From Pseudoxanthomonas sp. SE1 (GTDB taxonomy: Bacteria; Pseudomonadota; Gammaproteobacteria; Xanthomonadales; Xanthomonadaceae): a stretch of 64,000 bases of DNA. Shown in pieces: positions 19,132-27,136 of the stretch. Position 1 is the stretch's first letter. The number at the start of each line of letters is the position of its first letter. The notes beneath the pieces were generated by a model, which was given only the letters and a program-made list of their open reading frames with translations, searched no databases and was not told the origin of the DNA. Location: assembly GCF_029542205.1 (NCBI RefSeq), contig NZ_CP113783.1:2099001-2163000 (forward strand), read 5' to 3'. Position numbers and translations under genes: made by a program.

Positions 19132-20842
19132 CCGGAATCGAGCGAGTTTCCGCAAGGTTTTCGCCCGATTCCAAGACACATCGCTCCGAGGTTCAACAAG
19201 CGCACACCGTCCGCGTTGGCGGGTGGCGCTGAGCCTGGAGCTGGTCATCCTGACGGTTGCCGTCTTCTTTGCGTTCACCGCAAACGGCGCCTTCTGGGCC
19301 AGTGTCAAAGAGTCAGACGTCCTAAGCGGGGCGAGAGAACTGCGTTTCTACATCGGGGTGACCGCTGCCCTGGTTGGCTTGCATGCGTTGCTGTTCGGCT
19401 TGGTGCTCAACCGCTGGATTGCCCGACCTGTTCTGGCGATCCTGCTGGTGACCACCGCCTCGGCGGCTTACTTCGCCAGCACGTACGCGGTCTATCTGGA
19501 TCCGAGCATGGTCCGCAACGTGATCCGGACCGATGTGGCAGAGGCCCGTGAGCTGTTGACCTGGGACATGGTGGGCACGGTCTCGCTGATGGGCGTGCTG
19601 CCGGCGGCCGCTTTGTGGCTGGTGCACTTGCCGCGCTTCACGCTCAAGCAGGCCCTGCTACGCCGGATGCTGTTCCTGGGTGCGATGTTGTTACTCACGT
19701 GCGTGGGGGTGATGGCCACCTTCCAGGACGTGTCCTCGCTGATGCGCAATGACAAAGCGCTGCGCTACCTGATCGCGCCGGGCAACTACCTGGCGTCCAT
19801 CACGCGCGTGCTCAGCCAAGAGGCCGGGAGCCCAAAGCTGCCGCGCCAGGTCGTGGCGGCCGATGCCCGGCAGCAGGCGCACGCGCCCTCGACCAAGTCC
19901 CACCTGTTGGTGGTCGTGGTTGGCGAGACCGTGCGCGCCCAGAACTGGGGCTTAAACGGCTACGAACGGCAGACCACGCCTCAGCTGTCGAAGTTGAACG
20001 TCATCAACTTCAGCGACGTCACTGCGTGCGGGTCCAACACGGAAGTCTCCGTGCCCTGCATGTTCTCCCTTGCTGGCCGGCGCAACTACGACCGCGAGAA
20101 CATCGTGGGTTCCGAGTCGCTGCTACACGTGCTGGAGCGGGCCGGCGTCAAGACGTTGTGGCGGGACAACCAGACCGGCTGCAAGGGCGTCTGCGATGGT
20201 TTGTCCTTCGAGTCCTACCGCAAGCCGCCGGAGAGCTCGCTGTGCGATGACCAGGCCTGCCGTGATGCGGTGATGCTGCAAGGTTTGCACGATGTGATCG
20301 ATGACAACCCCGGCGACACGGTGGTGGTTCTGCATCAACTGGGCAATCACGGGCCGGCGTACTTCAAACGCTATCCGGAAGCACTCCGTCAGTTTCGGCC
20401 TGACTGTCGTTCCTCGGATCTGGGCAGCTGCACGCGGCAAGAGATCGTCAACGCCTACGACAACGCCATCCTGGAAACGGATGACTTCCTGTCCAAGACG
20501 ATCCAGATGCTCTCGCAAGACACCACGCACGACACGGCGATGATCTATGTCTCCGATCACGGCGAGTCGCTGGGCGAAGGCAACGTCTATCTGCACGGCT
20601 TGCCCTACTCCATTGCGCCGGACACCCAGATCAAGGTGCCGATGGTGGCCTGGCTTTCACCGGGCATGGCCGGCGGTAAGGGCGTCAACACCGCGTGCGT
20701 GCGCAGTCGGGCAAGCCAGCCGATCAGCCACGACAACCTGTTCCATTCCGTCCTGGCATTGATGCAGGTCAAGACCGAGGCCTACGAGCCGACGCTGGAT
20801 GTGTTCTTCGGATGTCAGGCCACGGCGGGAGCCTCGCCATGA
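19124..20842 (+). CDS. eptA: phosphoethanolamine-lipid A transferase (EptA/MCR family)
   Basis: A 572-residue membrane enzyme with five N-terminal helices (about residues 33-210) and a periplasmic alkaline-phosphatase-type domain. Visible catalytic and Zn-binding elements are VGETVRAQNWGLNGY (Glu near 268), the nucleophile Thr near 306 in CGSNTEVSVPCMFS, GNHGPAY (His near 409) and YVSDHGESLGE (Asp478, His479). Multiple Cys pairs fit the disulfide-stabilised family. It transfers phosphoethanolamine from phosphatidylethanolamine to lipid A, which reduces negative charge and polymyxin binding. The next gene, DgkA, recycles the diacylglycerol by-product. It belongs to the same superfamily as mobile MCR; the exact branch is undecided. 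Confidence 0.88.
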   Translation: MPDRNRASFRKVFARFQDTSLRGSTSAHRPRWRVALSLELVILTVAVFFAFTANGAFWASVKESDVLSGARELRFYIGVTAALVGLHALLFGLVLNRWIARPVLAILLVTTASAAYFASTYAVYLDPSMVRNVIRTDVAEARELLTWDMVGTVSLMGVLPAAALWLVHLPRFTLKQALLRRMLFLGAMLLLTCVGVMATFQDVSSLMRNDKALRYLIAPGNYLASITRVLSQEAGSPKLPRQVVAADARQQAHAPSTKSHLLVVVVGETVRAQNWGLNGYERQTTPQLSKLNVINFSDVTACGSNTEVSVPCMFSLAGRRNYDRENIVGSESLLHVLERAGVKTLWRDNQTGCKGVCDGLSFESYRKPPESSLCDDQACRDAVMLQGLHDVIDDNPGDTVVVLHQLGNHGPAYFKRYPEALRQFRPDCRSSDLGSCTRQEIVNAYDNAILETDDFLSKTIQMLSQDTTHDTAMIYVSDHGESLGEGNVYLHGLPYSIAPDTQIKVPMVAWLSPGMAGGKGVNTACVRSRASQPISHDNLFHSVLALMQVKTEAYEPTLDVFFGCQATAGASP

Positions 20843-20869
20843 GGCCTTCCGACTGTACTCCCACCTCTG

Positions 20870-20888
20870 CCCGGCGAACATCGCCGGG
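20870..20888 (+). terminator. hairpin between the PE-transferase gene and dgkA
   Basis: CCCGGCGA and TCGCCGGG form a perfect 8-bp stem with a 3-nt loop in the 111-bp gap. There is no T-run, so it may attenuate or process the mRNA rather than fully terminate it. Confidence 0.45.
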
Positions 20889-20953
20889 CCTTCCGATGCT
20901 TTGCGCGAGATTGCGATCGAAGCGCGCACTCACTCTTTCTCGAGGAACGTCCC

Positions 20954-21325
20954 ATGGCTGATGGGTATGGCCACCTGCCGCGTGGTCCCAAGCGTTTGAT
21001 GATGGCCACGTGCTGGTCTTTTCAAGGACTGCGCGCCGCTTGGCTGCATGAATCCTCCTTCCGACTTGAAGTGGTAATCGCCCTTGTGATGGCACCGCTG
21101 GGACTGCTGCTGGGTGAGAACGGTGTGGAGCGCGCCTTGCTGGCGATCTCCGTCCTGCTGGTACTGCCCGTGGAGCTTCTCAACTCGGCCATCGAGGCAG
21201 TGATCGAGCGCTACGGCCCCGAACACCACGAACTGGCCGGTCGCGCCAAGGACATGGGTTCGGCCGCCGTCTTCCTGACTTTGGCCATGGCGGCGCTGAC
21301 ATGGCTGGCCATCTTGGCCAGCTGA
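20954..21325 (+). CDS. dgkA: diacylglycerol kinase DgkA
   Basis: A 123-residue integral membrane kinase with three helices. Conserved blocks ELLNSAIEAVIERYG and AKDMGSAAVFL contain the active-site Glu and Asn residues of prokaryotic DgkA. It phosphorylates diacylglycerol to phosphatidate, clearing the by-product of phosphoethanolamine transfer by the enzyme encoded upstream. The pairing of eptA and dgkA is known from other gammaproteobacteria. Confidence 0.9.
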   Translation: MADGYGHLPRGPKRLMMATCWSFQGLRAAWLHESSFRLEVVIALVMAPLGLLLGENGVERALLAISVLLVLPVELLNSAIEAVIERYGPEHHELAGRAKDMGSAAVFLTLAMAALTWLAILAS

Positions 21326-21347
21326 TGCGACGCCTTTGGAGCGTGAT

Positions 21348-22094
21348 ATGGCATACGTACTGTTAGCCGCACTGGTGATTGCCCTGGGCTGGGGACTGAA
21401 GTCGGCGATGTCGATTCCCCACCCCGATGGCCTCACCGTGATTCTCAGCAGCACCGTGGTGCTGACGGGCGCGCTGTTCTGGGTGGTGGTCACCCTGCAC
21501 GCGCTGGATCTGCTGGTGGCGTTCAAGCGCGACGATCGCCGGTATCTGTCCGAGTTCGCGGCCGCGATGCGGCCACGCCTGCGTGAGTTGCTGGTGGCCG
21601 CGCCGGTGATGTTGCTCGGCTTGCTCATCGCCTATCGATCCGTGGGCACCGCCGGCACCGTGGTCGCCGCCCTGGAGGCGCCGTTCTACGCGCTCGCCAT
21701 CGCGTCGGCGCTGATGGCCAGACCCCTGCAGGCCATACCCGTGCGCCGGCGGCGCACGGGCATTGTGCTGAGCGTGATCTACGGCGCCCTGTTCACCATC
21801 ACCGCGGTCCTGCAGTCGGCTGTCGCCACCCGCACGGGCATGCAGGGCGCCGCGCCGTGGTTGGGGGTGACGTCGGCCCTGGCAGCGATCGCGGCCTGGG
21901 TGTCGGCGGCCAAATTCAGAGCTTCGATCGAGCAGGCACGCGCCCTGTCATCGCCGGTGATCGAGAGCTTCGGCAATCCCTTTCCCCGCCATCAGAACCG
22001 GCCGTCCCCACCGGACGGGACGTCGCCGCCTTTGCGCAAAGGGCCGTCCGGGCCGCCGCCGCACGGCGGACGAAAGCGTCGACGCCGCTTCTAG
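21348..22094 (+). CDS. hypothetical multi-pass membrane protein
   Basis: A 248-residue protein starting at MAYVLLAALV (an in-frame ATG lies 12 nt earlier). It has about six hydrophobic segments and a basic, Pro/Gly/Arg-rich cytosolic tail from residue 205 (PPDGTSPPLRKGPSGPPPHG, then RKRRRRF). I do not recognise the family. It is embedded in the lipid A cassette between dgkA and an ArnT-like gene, so a role in envelope lipid handling is plausible but inferred from context only. Confidence 0.65.
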   Translation: MAYVLLAALVIALGWGLKSAMSIPHPDGLTVILSSTVVLTGALFWVVVTLHALDLLVAFKRDDRRYLSEFAAAMRPRLRELLVAAPVMLLGLLIAYRSVGTAGTVVAALEAPFYALAIASALMARPLQAIPVRRRRTGIVLSVIYGALFTITAVLQSAVATRTGMQGAAPWLGVTSALAAIAAWVSAAKFRASIEQARALSSPVIESFGNPFPRHQNRPSPPDGTSPPLRKGPSGPPPHGGRKRRRRF

Positions 22095-22157
22095 ATCGCG
22101 CGATCCCGCACCGAAGGTTTCCCGTTCTCTTCCTCTGTTTGCACGAGCGATACGCCG

Positions 22158-23861
22158 ATGCGTCATTCCCTTAGCGACCTCTCCCCTCGCCAGACGTGGC
22201 TGCTGATCCTGCTGGTCATCGCGGCGTTGCTGGCCGGCCTGGGCTTACGCGAGCCGATGCCCGCAGACGAGCCGCGCTTCGTACTGGCGGCCAAGACCAT
22301 GGTGGAGACCAGCCAATGGCTGTTCCCGCAGCGCGGGATTGAGCTCTACGCCGAGAAGCCGCCCACCTTCATGTGGCTGCAGGCGGCCAGTTATGTGCTG
22401 GTGCGCAGTTGGGATGTGGCATTCCTGCTGCCGTCCTTGCTGGCCGCGCTGCTGACGCTGTGGCTGACCGGCGATCTTGCTCGGCGCCTGTGGGGAAAGC
22501 GCACGACCGACTACACCGTGTTGGGCCTGTTCGTCTGCCTGCAGTTCGTGCTGCAAGCCAAGCGCGCGCAGATCGACATGGTGCTGGTGGGCATGACCAC
22601 GCTCTCGCTATGGGCGCTGGTGCGCTACCTGCTTGAAAAGCCCAGCCCCTGGCTGCTGATGGTGGGCACCTTCGCCGCTGGCTTGGGCACGGTCACCAAG
22701 GGCGTGGGCTTTCTGCCGTTGTTGGTGTTCGTGCCTTGGCTGTGGGTGCGGTGGAAGTCGCCCCACCTCCTGCCCTCGCACCGAGGGGTGCATGTGCTGG
22801 CCGGCATTGCGGGTTTTGTGCTGGGCGCGGGTGTGTGGCTGGTACCGATGCTGGCCACGGTGGCGGCCTCATCGGATCCGGCCCTGCACACCTACGCGCG
22901 GGAAATGCTGTTCAAGCAGACCGGCACCCGCTACGCCAATGCCTGGCACCACGTAAAACCCGCTTGGTACTACCTACAGACCATGCTCACGCTGTGGCTG
23001 CCAGGCGTGCTGCTCGCGCCGTGGTTGCTGCCGGCGTGGTGGCGGCGTGTGCGTCGCGTGGACCCGCGTTACGCGCTACTGCTCGGTTGGGCGCTGCTGG
23101 TGCTGGTCTTCTTCAGTGCCAGCCCGGGCAAGCGCGAGGTCTACATCTTCCCGATGCTGCCTGCCCTGGCGCTCGCCGCATCGCCGTTGTTGGCCGGCTT
23201 GCTGCGCCGGCGTGGCGTACGCGCGGTGCTGTGGTCGTACCTGTCGGTGGTGATCACCCTGACGGGCGCCTTGGGCCTGTGGTTACTGACCGCCTCGCCC
23301 GAACGCGTGCAAGGCCTGCTCGAAGGACGCGGCATGGACATGAGCACCGTCAAGCAGGTCAGTGGCTGGCTGCTGGCCTTCACCGTCGTGAGCCTGGTCG
23401 TGATGGTCGCCGCACGCCGGAGGGTGGTGTTTGCGCTGGTGGCGGTCACCGCCTCGCTGTGGATCGCCTATGGCGTGGGATTCATGCCGGCGCTCAGTCC
23501 TGACAGTTCTGCCAAAGCGCTGATGCAACGCGTGGAGGCCACCATCGATCTGGATGCGGAACTGGCCATGCTCGGCTGGCGCGAACAGCATCTGCTCCAG
23601 GCCGACCGGCCGGTTACCGAGTTCGGTTTCAAGAAGCCCTGGGTGGAGCAGTGGCAGCAGGCGCACACCTGGCTGCTGCAGGACCCGACGCGACGCTGGC
23701 TGTTCCTGCGCAAGGAAGCCATTGGGCCTTGCCTGGATCCAATGCAGGTCATCGACATCGGCGCCTCCAATCGACGCGCCTGGATTCTGGCACCGGGTAC
23801 GGCCTGGATTCTGGACTGCGAAGTCCCGGCCACGTGGTCAGCCGATGTCAGCGAAGACTGA
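22158..23861 (+). CDS. ArnT-like GT-C glycosyltransferase
   Basis: A 567-residue polytopic GT-C transferase of the PMT/ArnT family. The first periplasmic loop holds PADEPRF and the following GIELYAEKPPTFMW, corresponding to the catalytic-loop Asp/Glu and the conserved EKPP of ArnT. About 11-12 hydrophobic helices precede a C-terminal periplasmic domain. ArnT uses undecaprenyl-phosphate-linked aminoarabinose to modify lipid A. No arn synthesis genes are nearby, so the sugar donor is probably made by the GT2 enzyme encoded next and may not be aminoarabinose. Confidence 0.8.
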   Translation: MRHSLSDLSPRQTWLLILLVIAALLAGLGLREPMPADEPRFVLAAKTMVETSQWLFPQRGIELYAEKPPTFMWLQAASYVLVRSWDVAFLLPSLLAALLTLWLTGDLARRLWGKRTTDYTVLGLFVCLQFVLQAKRAQIDMVLVGMTTLSLWALVRYLLEKPSPWLLMVGTFAAGLGTVTKGVGFLPLLVFVPWLWVRWKSPHLLPSHRGVHVLAGIAGFVLGAGVWLVPMLATVAASSDPALHTYAREMLFKQTGTRYANAWHHVKPAWYYLQTMLTLWLPGVLLAPWLLPAWWRRVRRVDPRYALLLGWALLVLVFFSASPGKREVYIFPMLPALALAASPLLAGLLRRRGVRAVLWSYLSVVITLTGALGLWLLTASPERVQGLLEGRGMDMSTVKQVSGWLLAFTVVSLVVMVAARRRVVFALVAVTASLWIAYGVGFMPALSPDSSAKALMQRVEATIDLDAELAMLGWREQHLLQADRPVTEFGFKKPWVEQWQQAHTWLLQDPTRRWLFLRKEAIGPCLDPMQVIDIGASNRRAWILAPGTAWILDCEVPATWSADVSED

Positions 23862-23907
23862 GTCATCCTTCTCCTTTCCCGCACGCCCTTCTGCTGAGTC
23901 CTTCGCC

Positions 23908-24666
23908 ATGCAAAGCCCGTCCCTGCCCCGGATGCCCAGTCTGTCAGTCGTCATTCCCGTCTTCAACGAACGCGGCAACATCGGGCCGCTCGTGCAGGAG
24001 GTGGTGCATCACCTGCGCGGCAAGATCGCCTTCGACATCATCTGTGTGGACGATCGCTCCGACGATGACACGCGTGAGGTACTCGTCTGGCTCAAAGCCG
24101 AGGTGCCCGAACTGCGGGTGTTGCTGCACCATCAACGCAGTGGGCAAAGCACCGCCATCCGCAATGGCGTCAAGCACGCGCTCTCGCCCTGGATCGCCAC
24201 GCTCGATGGCGACGGCCAGAACGATCCGGCCGACATCCTGAAACTACTGACCGCTCGCCAAGCGGCTTCGCCGCAGATACGCCTGTTCGCTGGCTGGCGC
24301 ACCGAGCGCAAGGACACGGCCAGCAAGCGCTGGGCCTCGCGCTGGGCCAATCGCATCCGGCAATCACTGTTGCGGGATGACACGCCCGATACCGGCTGTG
24401 GCATCAAGCTGTTCGACCGCGCTGCATTCTTGGACCTACCCTATTTCGATCACATGCACCGCTACCTGCCGGCACTGATGCAGCGCGCCGGCTGGAAGAC
24501 ACTCAGTGTGCCGGTCTCCCACCGACCGCGGGGATCGGGCCAGTCCAAGTACACCAACCTGGGCCGTGCGCTGGTGGGCATCCGCGACCTGATGGGCGTG
24601 GCCTGGCTGATCCAGCGCAGCCATGTAACCGCCACCAGCGAGCTCAGTGCTGGCTCCAAGTCATGA
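23908..24666 (+). CDS. GT2 polyprenyl-phosphate glycosyltransferase (DPM1/ArnC-like)
   Basis: A 252-residue GT-A glycosyltransferase: LSVVIPVFNERGNIGPLV at the N-terminus, the DDRSDDDT nucleotide-binding motif, TLDGDGQNDP (DxD) near residue 95 and HRPRGSGQSKY near residue 210. There are no membrane helices after the catalytic domain. It would charge undecaprenyl phosphate with a sugar that the ArnT-like protein transfers to lipid A. The start is uncertain: ATG at 23845 overlaps the upstream stop and adds 21 residues. It overlaps the following LAB_N gene by 4 nt. Confidence 0.82.
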   Translation: MQSPSLPRMPSLSVVIPVFNERGNIGPLVQEVVHHLRGKIAFDIICVDDRSDDDTREVLVWLKAEVPELRVLLHHQRSGQSTAIRNGVKHALSPWIATLDGDGQNDPADILKLLTARQAASPQIRLFAGWRTERKDTASKRWASRWANRIRQSLLRDDTPDTGCGIKLFDRAAFLDLPYFDHMHRYLPALMQRAGWKTLSVPVSHRPRGSGQSKYTNLGRALVGIRDLMGVAWLIQRSHVTATSELSAGSKS

Positions 24667-25037
24667 ACGTAATGGATCAGGAAATCCTATGGTTGAGCTG
24701 GACGGGCCTACATACAACGCCCTGGAAGCTCATTGGCCTGACCGGTGCGGCCTTCTTCGGCGTGCGCTGGCTGATCCAGTTCGTGGCGTCCAAACGCGCC
24801 GGCCGGCCGGTGATCCCGCGCCTGTTCTGGTACATGAGTTTGTGCGGCAGCCTGATGGCTTTGAGCTACTTCCTGTTCTCGTCCAAGCAGGATGCCGTGG
24901 GCGTCGTGCAGAACCTGCTGCCGGCCTTCACCGCCGCGTATAGCCTGTATCTGGACATACGCCATCACCGTAGCATTGGTACGAGCGCCGTAGCCAAACC
25001 CGCCTCGTCCCCTTCCGAGGACGATCACTCCTGCTAG
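24663..25037 (+). CDS. lipid A biosynthesis N-terminal domain (LAB_N) membrane protein
   Basis: A 124-residue protein with three hydrophobic helices and the LAB_N pattern (GAAFFGVRWLIQFVASKRAGR, PRLFWYMSLCGSLMALSYFLF). LAB_N proteins often accompany DPM1-like transferases and ArnT-type enzymes; they resemble small flippase-like partners. The ATGA overlap with the GT2 gene indicates coupling. It is the last gene of the plus-strand cassette that begins with czc. Confidence 0.8.
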   Translation: MNVMDQEILWLSWTGLHTTPWKLIGLTGAAFFGVRWLIQFVASKRAGRPVIPRLFWYMSLCGSLMALSYFLFSSKQDAVGVVQNLLPAFTAAYSLYLDIRHHRSIGTSAVAKPASSPSEDDHSC

Positions 25038-25675
25038 ATCGTGGCACTGGGCTGCGCGCTTGGTCGACTTTCGCGCCACGCAGCCCGCAACACGCGCACC
25101 GCCGAGCGCAGGAACAGAACCAGCAACGCTGCAGCAATCACTAGGTCGGGCCACCCCGCGCCGAAGGCCCACACCAGCGCCGCGGCCAGGATGACGGCGA
25201 CGCCCTCGTAGATATCATTGCGCGAACACTCCCACGCCGAGGCCATGTTGATATCGCCGGCGCGATAGGGGTTCAGCAACCACAGGCAGACCGCATTGGC
25301 CGCCAAGTTAAGCAACGCAGCCACCCCCATGCTCTCAAAGATCGGAACACCCGGATGGGCCAAGCGCCAGACGATCTGTACGCCTACCGCGATCGCGGCC
25401 CCTAGGATCAAGAAGCCTTTGAGCAGGGCCACCCGGCCCTTCAGGTGTGCCGATGCGCCCACCACCGCCAGGCTCACCGCATAGGTCAGCGCATCCCCGA
25501 GGTTGTCCAGGCTTCCGGACAACAGGGACGAAGAGTGGGAGTGCCACGCGGCGAGGGCCATCATGACGAAGGTCGCCAGGTTGATCAGCAGCACGATCAC
25601 CAGCACCTTGCGCTGCTTGGCTTGCATACCCGCTACATCGACTACCTTGCCGCAGCCACAGCATTCAGACATCAC
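25034..25675 (-). CDS. CDF-type cation transporter
   Basis: A 213-residue transporter resembling the membrane half of cation diffusion facilitators. It has a Cys-rich N-terminus (MMSECCGCGKVVD), then LLSGSLDNLGDALTYAVSL in helix II and SAWECSRNDIYEGVAVILAA in helix V, which are the metal-site Asp and Asn/Asp positions. The cytoplasmic C-terminal domain is almost absent, as in short MerR-controlled CDF proteins of mobile metal islands. It lies divergent from a ZntR/CadR-like regulator through an overlong-spacer promoter. Its 3' end overlaps the convergent LAB_N gene by 4 nt. Confidence 0.75.
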   Translation of the reverse strand: MMSECCGCGKVVDVAGMQAKQRKVLVIVLLINLATFVMMALAAWHSHSSSLLSGSLDNLGDALTYAVSLAVVGASAHLKGRVALLKGFLILGAAIAVGVQIVWRLAHPGVPIFESMGVAALLNLAANAVCLWLLNPYRAGDINMASAWECSRNDIYEGVAVILAAALVWAFGAGWPDLVIAAALLVLFLRSAVRVLRAAWRESRPSAQPSATI

Positions 25676-25730
25676 GCGCTCCGTTGAGGGGCCACTCCTG
25701 CAACCGGAAAATCACAGTTTGGGCCCGGCT

Positions 25731-25761
25731 AGCGTAAAGTCTGTAGTAACTACAGAGTCAA
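25731..25761 (-). promoter_or_regulatory. MerR-type promoter/operator for the CDF gene
   Basis: On the minus strand, TTGACT (-35), a 19-bp spacer and TACGCT (-10). The spacer contains the palindrome CTGTAGT-T-ACTACAG. The 19-bp spacing and central dyad are the hallmark of promoters activated by MerR-family metal sensors through DNA distortion. It sits between the divergent CDF and regulator genes. Confidence 0.85.
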
Positions 25762-25772
25762 GCGATCCTTCC

Positions 25773-26180
25773 ATGAAGATCAGTCAGGCTGCCGAAGCCA
25801 GCGGATGCCACCTTGAAACCATCCGCTACTACGAGAAGATCGGGCTGCTGCCCCACCCCACTCGCACGGACAGTGGTTATAGGGCTTATACGAGCGCCGA
25901 TATCGAGCGCCTGCGGTTCATCGCGCGAGGGCGGGATCTGGGCTTCAGTCTGGAAGAGATCCGCAGCCTCCTGCAACTGGCCAGCGATGAGCGTTTGTCC
26001 TGCGACGACGTCGATCGCCTGGCGCGTACACATCTGACCGATATTCGTGCGCGCCAGGAAGATCTTCGCCGGATGGCCGATGAACTTGAGCGTGTCATCA
26101 TCAGTTGCCACGGGGGACAGCGGGCCGAGTGCACGATTCTTTCGACGCTACGTCAGCCAACGCAAAGTTTTGAGGTGTAA
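25773..26180 (+). CDS. MerR-family Zn/Cd/Pb-responsive regulator
   Basis: A 135-residue MerR-family activator. The N-terminal winged helix is MKISQAAEASGCHLETIRYYEKIGLL and a dimerisation coiled coil follows. Metal ligands visible are a Cys in LSCDDVDRL (about residue 77) and a C-terminal loop CHGGQRAEC, the spacing of ZntR/CadR/PbrR sensors of divalent ions rather than CueR. It would activate the divergent CDF gene from the 25731-25761 operator. The IS3 element begins 37 bp after its stop. Confidence 0.82.
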   Translation: MKISQAAEASGCHLETIRYYEKIGLLPHPTRTDSGYRAYTSADIERLRFIARGRDLGFSLEEIRSLLQLASDERLSCDDVDRLARTHLTDIRARQEDLRRMADELERVIISCHGGQRAECTILSTLRQPTQSFEV

Positions 26181-26243
26181 CTGTGTAGCGTTTTTTTACT
26201 ATCGGCCAAAAGCGGACTGGACCGGCCAGAGTTCTGTAGACAC

Positions 26244-27095
26244 TCAGTCGCCGCTCTGCGCGTAGCGCCTTTCAAACTCTACCGGTGACAGTCCGCCAGC
26301 GGAACCATGCCGGCGGATCGGGTTGTAGAACATCTCGATGTAGTCGAACACGTCCGATGCTGCCATCGCGCGTGTCGGGTAGATCCGCCGCTTGATCCGC
26401 TCTTTCTTCAGCACGCTGAAGAAGCTCTCGGCCACGGCATTGTCGTGGCAGTTCCCGCGTCGGCTCATGCTCGGCACCATCCGGTGCGCTTTCAGGAACG
26501 ACTGCCAATCGCTGCTGGTGAACTGACAGCCCTGATCCGAATGCACCAGCACGCCTGGGCCCGGCTTGCGCCGCCAAGCCGCTGCCACCAGCGCCTGCAG
26601 CACCAGATCGCTGGTCATCGTCGGCGCCGTCGCCCAGCCGACGATCTGCCGCGAGTACAGGTCCATCACCGCTGCCAGGAACAGCCAGCCCTCGTAGGTC
26701 CGGATGTAGGTGATGTCCGTCACCCAGACCGTGTTCGGCGCCGGTGGCGCGAAGTTCCGGTTGAGCACATTGGTCACCACGCCCACGGGACCTCCGCGAT
26801 GACGTGGCTTGCGGCCGTAGCCGACTTGGGCACGCAGGCCTTCTGCCTTCATCAGCCTAAGGACGCGGTGCCGGCTGCAGCGCTCGCCGGCCTCGCGCAG
26901 GTCCAGGGTGATCTTGCGGTAGCCATACACCGTGCCGCTGGTCAGCCAGTGGTGCTTGATCAGCCCCAGCAGGCGCTGATCTTCGCGCTCACGAGCGCTG
27001 GCGCCATGGCGCAGCCAAGCGTAGTAGCCGCTGCGCTGCACGCCAAGCACCCGGCACATCGCCACCAAGCGGAACTCCCGGGCGTGCGCACGCAT
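26244..27095 (-). CDS. IS3-family transposase OrfB (DDE integrase core)
   Basis: A 283-residue rve-type integrase part of an IS3 transposase: an HTH_21 region (YGYRKITLDLREAGERCSRHRVLRLMK), then the DDE triad in VWVTDITYIRT, HSDQGCQFTS and NAVAESFFSVLKKE. The normal OrfAB fusion made by -1 frameshifting upstream can no longer form, because IS30 lies between the slippery site and this frame. OrfB alone is probably inactive. Confidence 0.88.
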   Translation of the reverse strand: MRAHAREFRLVAMCRVLGVQRSGYYAWLRHGASAREREDQRLLGLIKHHWLTSGTVYGYRKITLDLREAGERCSRHRVLRLMKAEGLRAQVGYGRKPRHRGGPVGVVTNVLNRNFAPPAPNTVWVTDITYIRTYEGWLFLAAVMDLYSRQIVGWATAPTMTSDLVLQALVAAAWRRKPGPGVLVHSDQGCQFTSSDWQSFLKAHRMVPSMSRRGNCHDNAVAESFFSVLKKERIKRRIYPTRAMAASDVFDYIEMFYNPIRRHGSAGGLSPVEFERRYAQSGD

Positions 27096-27136
27096 GAACG
27101 CGTACTTCGCCCTTACCCCTTGGCAAAGTACGCGGC

